DNA from: CBDULQ01 sp965368115
Lineage (GTDB): Bacteria; Pseudomonadota; Gammaproteobacteria; SZUA-229
Assembly (NCBI GenBank): GCA_965368115.1
Contig: CBDULQ010000190.1
Location: 1-7,297, forward strand
Reading direction: 5' to 3'
Length of the DNA stretch: 7,297 nucleotides
Shown here: positions 5,764 to 7,297 of the stretch, piece after piece
Layout of the letters: each line of letters opens with the position of its first letter
How positions within the stretch are numbered: the first letter of the stretch is position 1
Translations under genes and position numbers: made by a program
The notes under the pieces: generated by a model
What the model saw: only the letters and a program-made list of their open reading frames with translations
Database searches by the model: none
What the model was told of the DNA's origin: nothing

Positions 5764-5949
5764 ATGGCTAAGCACAATTCTACGCTAGCAATCCCTTTTG
5801 CCGGAAGTCTTTTTCCGCGACCCACACCACGCTTTAATCTTTTTCGATCTGTTTTCCCGGTTCGGTTCGAGCACAACCCCGGTTCGTCTCGTACGAACGG
5901 GTTTCGATCGCCACACCTGTCCACGCTAATCAAACAATCCGTCGACTGA
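5764..5949 (+). CDS. Possible small protein of unknown function (61 aa)
   Basis: An ATG with AGGAGG five bases upstream opens a 61-codon frame ending in TGA at 5947. The initiation signal is among the strongest in the window, which favours translation. The product is rich in Arg, Phe, Pro and Ser (for example SLFPRPTPRFNLF), with no clear membrane helix and no family I recognise. Against a real protein: a 9-bp direct repeat inside it is in different reading frames, so it repeats DNA rather than amino acids; a stem-loop covers its middle; and a 90-codon frame is open on the opposite strand, showing that open frames here are cheap. It could be a leader peptide, a real small protein, or part of a structured RNA with a chance frame. 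Confidence 0.4.
   Translation: MAKHNSTLAIPFAGSLFPRPTPRFNLFRSVFPVRFEHNPGSSRTNGFRSPHLSTLIKQSVD
5845..5910 (+). ncRNA. Stem-loop with alternative pairings inside the 61-codon frame; possible structured RNA
   Basis: CCCGGTTCG occurs twice (5856-5864 and 5878-5886), and ACGAACGGG (5893-5901) is complementary to both copies apart from one bulge. The near pairing gives a stem of 5875-5887 with 5893-5903: six pairs, a 2-base bulge, then five pairs, loop CTCGT. The far pairing lets CGATC (5845-5849) also pair with GATCG (5906-5910). The two folds exclude each other. It may be part of one longer structured RNA with the upstream leader. No known RNA family recognised; whether it is a functional RNA is unproven. 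Confidence 0.3.
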
Positions 5950-6142
5950 TTGTTGTCGCAAGGACTGCGCCCGACAGGGCCGGTCGTGTTGTGTTGATCA
6001 GGTCGCGGAGATGTCCTGTGCATTGAATGCGCATGCAGCTTCGTAATGCTGATCGATCGTCAGACGCCGCACAGTCGATCTGTCCATCAATGATTCAGTG
6101 TGGAGAATCAGATCTGACCGTGCGTGATCTATGGAGTGGACC
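5950..6142 (+). promoter_or_regulatory. Gene-free stretch with competing hairpins ahead of the small-gene pair
   Basis: No convincing gene is present. CTGA-7-TCAG (6049-6063) forms a small hairpin. TGATTC (6091-6096) pairs with GAATCA (6105-6110) around an 8-base loop. A second pairing, GTCGATCTG (6074-6082) with CAGATCTGAC (6109-6118), gives nine pairs with one bulged A but needs bases 6109-6110 used by the previous stem, so the two compete in full form. The last ends 24 bases before the ATG at 6143. This may be the leader of the small-gene pair; I found no clear promoter. Confidence 0.35.
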
Positions 6143-6379
6143 ATGCAAAAAAACAGAGACGAAATCTCGTCGTTGGGCGGTGGCGCATCATCGACCGCGA
6201 CGGATCAGAATCGAGACAGCCTGTTGCTGAATATCGCCGGCCTACGGGCCATGCTGGATATTCTGCCCGAGGACACCGAACGCTTTTCAACGGAAACCAT
6301 CGACAGTTATCTGTGGGTGATCGAAGGGCTGTTGCAGAACATTTATCAGCAACTCTGCGTGCACATGGAGGAGGGATGA
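6143..6379 (+). CDS. Small acidic protein of unknown function (78 aa)
   Basis: I do not recognise this protein. The ATG at 6143 is chosen because GGAG lies six bases upstream; an in-frame ATG at 6131 would add four residues and put that site inside the gene. The first ~25 residues are polar and Gly/Ser/Thr-rich, likely flexible. The rest looks helical: LLLNIAGLRAMLDILPED, then a stretch around ETIDSYLWVIEGLLQNIYQQL with regular hydrophobic spacing, suggesting a two-helix hairpin that may dimerise or bind a partner. Acidic residues outnumber basic ones by more than two to one. No signal peptide or membrane segment. Its stop is separated by one base from the next ATG, so the two genes are surely translated together. 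Confidence 0.7.
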   Translation: MQKNRDEISSLGGGASSTATDQNRDSLLLNIAGLRAMLDILPEDTERFSTETIDSYLWVIEGLLQNIYQQLCVHMEEG

Positions 6380-6380
6380 C

Positions 6381-6665
6381 ATGGAAGTAACCTTGAAGCA
6401 GCGATTTTTACAGGCCATCATCGATGGTGAACTGGGCGTGCTCAACGACTCCGGTGGCGCTACGGTGACACTGCGAGAATTCCGGCGTTTTTTCAGCGAT
6501 GTGGATTTTAATTATGCAGGCTCGTTTCTACCCGGCTCGGTGATCGAAACCGGTCAGGTGTCGGCGACCCATACCCGCTTTGTGTTTCGTGTCGGGCGTG
6601 GTGTTTACCTGGTGCACCCCGATGCGATTACCGAACAACGTGAGGCGGCTCGCCAGGCCTGTTGA
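6381..6665 (+). CDS. Small protein of unknown function (94 aa), coupled to the preceding gene
   Basis: I do not recognise this family. A strong ribosome-binding site (GGAGGAGGG, 6367-6375) sits inside the end of the upstream gene, five bases from the ATG, so initiation should be efficient and coupled. The N-terminus (VTLKQRFLQAIIDGELG) looks like an amphipathic helix. The middle (VTLREFRRFFSDVDFNYAGSFLPGSVIETG) and the end (TRFVFRVGRGVYLVHPDAI) look like short beta strands, giving a small alpha/beta domain; no cysteine pairs, catalytic motif or membrane segment. The short final helix ends in a cysteine. Its partner is presumably the 78-aa protein. The gene converges on the DAHP synthase gene with 27 bp between stops. 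Confidence 0.72.
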   Translation: MEVTLKQRFLQAIIDGELGVLNDSGGATVTLREFRRFFSDVDFNYAGSFLPGSVIETGQVSATHTRFVFRVGRGVYLVHPDAITEQREAARQAC

Positions 6666-6692
6666 ATATTGCTGACCGATCGCGGGCCCGAT

Positions 6693-7297
6693 TCAGCCGG
6701 CAGCACGCATGCGTTTGCGTAAAGGTTCCGCCAGATGTTCGGCGAGATGACGCAACAGCTGTTCGGTGGTCGGCCAGTCGATGCAGGCATCGGTGATGGA
6801 TACGCCGTATTGCAGATCTTCGGGGCGCTCGCACAGGGGCTGATTACCGGCTTTCAAATGACTTTCCAGCATGATGCCGATAATACTGCGATTGCCTTCT
6901 ACGATCTGTTGCATGACATCGTTGGCCACCAGAGGCTGGCGACTGTAATCCTTGTGACTGTTGCCGTGACTGCAATCGATGACCAGCGCGTCGTTGAGAC
7001 CGGCTTCGCGCAGTTTCTGTTCGCTGAGTGCGACATTCACCGAATCGTAGTTCGGCTGGTTGCCGCCGCGTAAGATGACATGACCATCCGGATTGCCGTC
7101 GGTGGTGATCACCGCCACCTGGCCCTGCTGGTTGATGCCCATAAAACTGTGGCCGCGGGCGGCGGCCTGCAGCGCATTGATGGCGGTGTTCAGGTTGCCG
7201 TCGGTGCCGTTCTTGAAGCCCACCGGCATGGACAGGCCACTGGCCATCTCGCGATGGGTCTGGGATTCGGTAGTGCGCGCACCGATGGCTGACCAGC
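6693..7297 (-). CDS. 3-deoxy-7-phosphoheptulonate (DAHP) synthase, class I, 5' part outside the window
   Basis: DAHP synthase condenses phosphoenolpyruvate with erythrose 4-phosphate, the first step of the shikimate pathway to aromatic amino acids. The reading frame stays open to the window edge, beginning with WSAIGARTTESQTHRE, so about 200 of roughly 350-360 residues are visible. Active-site segments resemble E. coli AroG/AroF/AroH: GFKNGTDG (catalytic lysine), HVILRGG (phosphate-binding arginine), IDCSHGNS, ESHL and SITDAC, whose His, Glu and Asp are three of the four metal ligands; the fourth, a cysteine, lies outside. GINQQGQ near the middle differs from E. coli and recalls Pseudomonas-type enzymes. 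The feedback-binding N-terminal part is not visible, so I cannot say whether it is the Phe-, Tyr- or Trp-sensitive form and give no symbol. Confidence 0.95.
   Translation of the reverse strand, partial: WSAIGARTTESQTHREMASGLSMPVGFKNGTDGNLNTAINALQAAARGHSFMGINQQGQVAVITTDGNPDGHVILRGGNQPNYDSVNVALSEQKLREAGLNDALVIDCSHGNSHKDYSRQPLVANDVMQQIVEGNRSIIGIMLESHLKAGNQPLCERPEDLQYGVSITDACIDWPTTEQLLRHLAEHLAEPLRKRMRAAG

Noticed and set aside
5856..5887. GGTTCGAGC-like segment resembling a tRNA T-arm
   Set aside because: No acceptor, D or anticodon arm can be placed around it; the nearby pairing is a simple hairpin.
5751..6023. A 90-codon minus-strand frame across the structured region
   Set aside because: No convincing initiation signal or family resemblance; the opposite strand has a strong ribosome-binding site and the pairing elements.
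6143..6665. Toxin-antitoxin interpretation of the small-gene pair
   Set aside because: Sizes and coupling fit, but neither protein shows a known toxin motif or DNA-binding antitoxin domain, and the second is not clearly basic.
6676..6690. GGGCCC palindrome between the small gene and DAHP synthase stops as a terminator
   Set aside because: The symmetric part has no loop and no adjacent T-run on either strand.

Overview
The window looks like chromosome from a free-living gammaproteobacterium of moderate GC. This rests on protein resemblance only: a LuxN-like kinase core, a gammaproteobacterial-type DUF2797 protein and a class I DAHP synthase. I see no mobile element, CRISPR array, tRNA or rRNA. 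Most of the window is compact, ordinary gene content, with two more unusual stretches.

Left part (1-2170). A minus-strand pair runs leftward: a hotdog-fold acyl thioesterase, then a seven-helix membrane histidine kinase. The kinase's catalytic half closely resembles that of the quorum-sensing receptors LuxN/CqsS but stops where their receiver domain would begin. Its stop codon overlaps an ATG at the window edge, so a third coupled gene, perhaps the response regulator, probably lies outside. A hairpin sits between the two genes. The AT-rich region upstream of the thioesterase holds a perfect 14-bp palindrome, candidate back-to-back promoters and a strong ribosome-binding site with no obvious partner gene. 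A thioesterase beside a LuxN-like sensor suggests, without proving, an acyl-derived signalling module.

Middle (2171-5558). A GNAT acetyltransferase and a TauE/SafE-type permease run rightward. They converge, with a 6-bp gap, on a minus-strand DUF2797 protein that has a cysteine-rich N-terminus and a GIY-YIG-like core. Divergent from it is a rightward pair: a YugP-type membrane zinc peptidase and a GFA-family protein (formaldehyde-activating-enzyme-like), 16 bp apart and probably co-transcribed.

Right part (5559-7297). About 580 bases hold no recognisable conserved gene. They contain a candidate promoter, a leader able to form alternative stem-loops that mask a strong ribosome-binding site, a possible 61-codon ORF with a further stem-loop inside it, and another set of competing hairpins. 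Two small unknown genes (78 and 94 codons) follow, tightly coupled. They converge on a DAHP synthase, the first enzyme of the shikimate pathway, whose 5' part lies beyond the window.
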